From an uncultured Alistipes sp. (GTDB lineage Bacteria > Bacteroidota > Bacteroidia > Bacteroidales > Rikenellaceae), in NCBI GenBank assembly GCA_900768015.1, contig CAAGBI010000060.1, forward strand, positions 1 through 38,806: 38,806 nt of DNA, given 5' to 3'. The position numbers were made by a program, and so were the translations under genes. Position 1 is the stretch's first letter. Every line of letters starts with the position of its first letter. Under the pieces are notes generated by a model. That model had not been told where the DNA came from. It worked only from the letters and a program-made list of their open reading frames with translations, and did not search any database. Below, piece by piece: positions 38,433-38,806 of the stretch.

Positions 38433-38449
38433 CACCCGTTAAGAGAAAC

Positions 38450-38523
38450 GCCGATGTAGCTCAGTTGGCCAGAGCAGCTGATTTGTAATCAGCTGGTCGG
38501 GGGTTCGAATCCCTCCATCGGCT
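38450..38523 (+). tRNA. tRNA-Thr (anticodon TGT)
   Basis: A 74-nt cloverleaf: acceptor GCCGATG/CATCGGC with discriminator T, D arm GCTC...GAGC, anticodon stem GCTGA/TCAGC with loop TTTGTAA, T arm with GGTTCGAATCC. CCA is not encoded. First of three tRNAs from one transcript. Confidence 0.97.
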
Positions 38524-38562
38524 CTTAAATTGCAAAGCTCCTCAATGAGGGGCTTAAATATT

Positions 38563-38645
38563 GGGAAGATACCAGAGTGGCCAAATGGGGCAGACTGTAA
38601 ATCTGCTGGCGCACGCCTTCGGTGGTTCGAATCCATCTCTTCCCA
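38563..38645 (+). tRNA. tRNA-Tyr (anticodon GTA)
   Basis: An 83-nt class II tRNA: acceptor GGGAAGA/TCTTCCC with discriminator A, anticodon stem GCAGA/TCTGC with loop CTGTAAA, a long variable arm (GGCGCACGCCTTC region) and T loop TTCGAAT. CCA is not encoded. The 39-nt spacer before it contains the hairpin GCTCCTCAATGAGGGGC, a likely processing site. Confidence 0.97.
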
Positions 38646-38679
38646 CAAAAGAAACGACGCCGTCGGAGTTGCAAAGAAG

Positions 38680-38697
38680 TCACTCAGCAATGAGTGA
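38680..38697 (+). other. Hairpin in the tRNA spacer
   Basis: TCACTCA-GCAA-TGAGTGA: a 7-bp stem closed by a GNRA-type tetraloop between tRNA-Tyr and tRNA-Gly. There is no T-tract, so it is not a terminator; it may guide processing of the precursor. Confidence 0.5.
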
Positions 38698-38722
38698 GGC
38701 ATACTCTGAACGGTGTATTTTT

Positions 38723-38795
38723 GCGGAAGTAGCTCAGTTGATAGAGCAGTAGCCTTCCAAGCTACGGGTCGCGAGTTTGAGCCTCGTCTTCCGCT
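38723..38795 (+). tRNA. tRNA-Gly (anticodon TCC)
   Basis: A 73-nt cloverleaf: acceptor GCGGAAG/CTTCCGC with discriminator T, anticodon stem GTAGC/GCTAC with loop CTTCCAA, T arm GCGAG/CTCGT with loop TTTGAGC rather than the usual TTCGAAT-type sequence. CCA is not encoded. The order Thr-Tyr-Gly is the conserved start of the cluster that continues with tRNA-Thr and tuf in many bacteria; the window ends 11 nt later. Confidence 0.95.
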
Positions 38796-38806
38796 CGAAA
38801 GAAGAC

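Noticed and set aside
38439..38702. 87-residue minus-strand frame (with 'WEEMDSNHRRRAPADLQSAP'-like sequence)
   Set aside because: It runs antisense across tRNA-Thr and tRNA-Tyr; such frames are a well-known annotation artefact.
38561..38752. 63-residue plus-strand frame
   Set aside because: It covers tRNA-Tyr and part of tRNA-Gly and is explained by them.
1..38806. CRISPR arrays
   Set aside because: No regularly spaced repeats of suitable length were seen; the repeats found are pairs or tandem low-complexity units.

Overview
The window comes from a member of the Bacteroidota, most likely order Bacteroidales. Several promoters match the phylum's TTTG-N19/20-TAnnTTTG pattern. Lipoproteins of the DUF4296 and SbsA-Ig types, a WbqC-like protein, a KdsC-like phosphatase next to a DUF2520 domain and a SlyD-type FKBP also fit that placement. 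The genus is not determinable from the sequence alone; a gut Rikenellaceae-like organism is a guess. Most of the window is GC-balanced, compact, operon-organised chromosome. One stretch (about 20.34-22.64 kb) is clearly AT-richer and carries unknown genes.

Layout. 1-549: gene-free, rich in hairpins and a 54-bp direct repeat. 550-1507 (-): six-helix membrane protein plus winged-helix regulator, with a perfect 16-bp palindrome at the predicted start of transcription. 1851-3059 (+): MFS transporter. 3067-9524 (-): exopolysaccharide-type operon (initiating sugar transferase, UDP-glucose dehydrogenase, EpsG/Wzy-like polymerase, GT4 glycosyltransferase) running into a vWA-domain protein and a kinase-like/WG-repeat protein that lacks the catalytic Asp. 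9891-20279 (-): ten-gene operon from a polysaccharide flippase through holB, folK, two lipoproteins, an outer-membrane barrel, rbfA, an FtsX/LolE-type permease and a DUF4296 lipoprotein to an amidohydrolase, closed by a hairpin terminator. 20.34-22.64 kb: foldback repeat and AT-rich island with two small membrane proteins, a Cys-rich mini-lipoprotein and an unknown helical protein. 22652-26184 (-): cvpA, rsgA, trmH and a class III aminotransferase. 26295-28310 (+): secreted GH2-like protein whose catalytic positions look substituted. 28360-29823 (-): prmA and wbqC-like. 29897-37388 (+): tightly overlapping run xerD, alpha/beta hydrolase, MBL hydrolase, short ComEC, THUMP-like methyltransferase, a YihY::DUF2520 fusion and a KdsC-like HAD phosphatase. 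37470-38024 (-): SlyD-like FKBP. 38450-38795 (+): tRNA-Thr, tRNA-Tyr, tRNA-Gly, the start of the conserved tRNA cluster that usually precedes tuf.

How the genes fit together. Two neighbouring operons serve the cell surface: one initiates, polymerises and decorates a polysaccharide, and the other supplies a flippase plus envelope lipoproteins together with housekeeping functions (DNA polymerase clamp loader, folate, ribosome maturation). A second theme is ribosome and tRNA maturation (rbfA, rsgA, trmH, prmA, tRNA cluster). The most unusual items are the vWA/pseudokinase-WG pair after the polysaccharide genes, the YihY::DUF2520 fusion, the GH2 homologue without recognisable catalytic glutamates, and the AT-rich island beside a foldback repeat.
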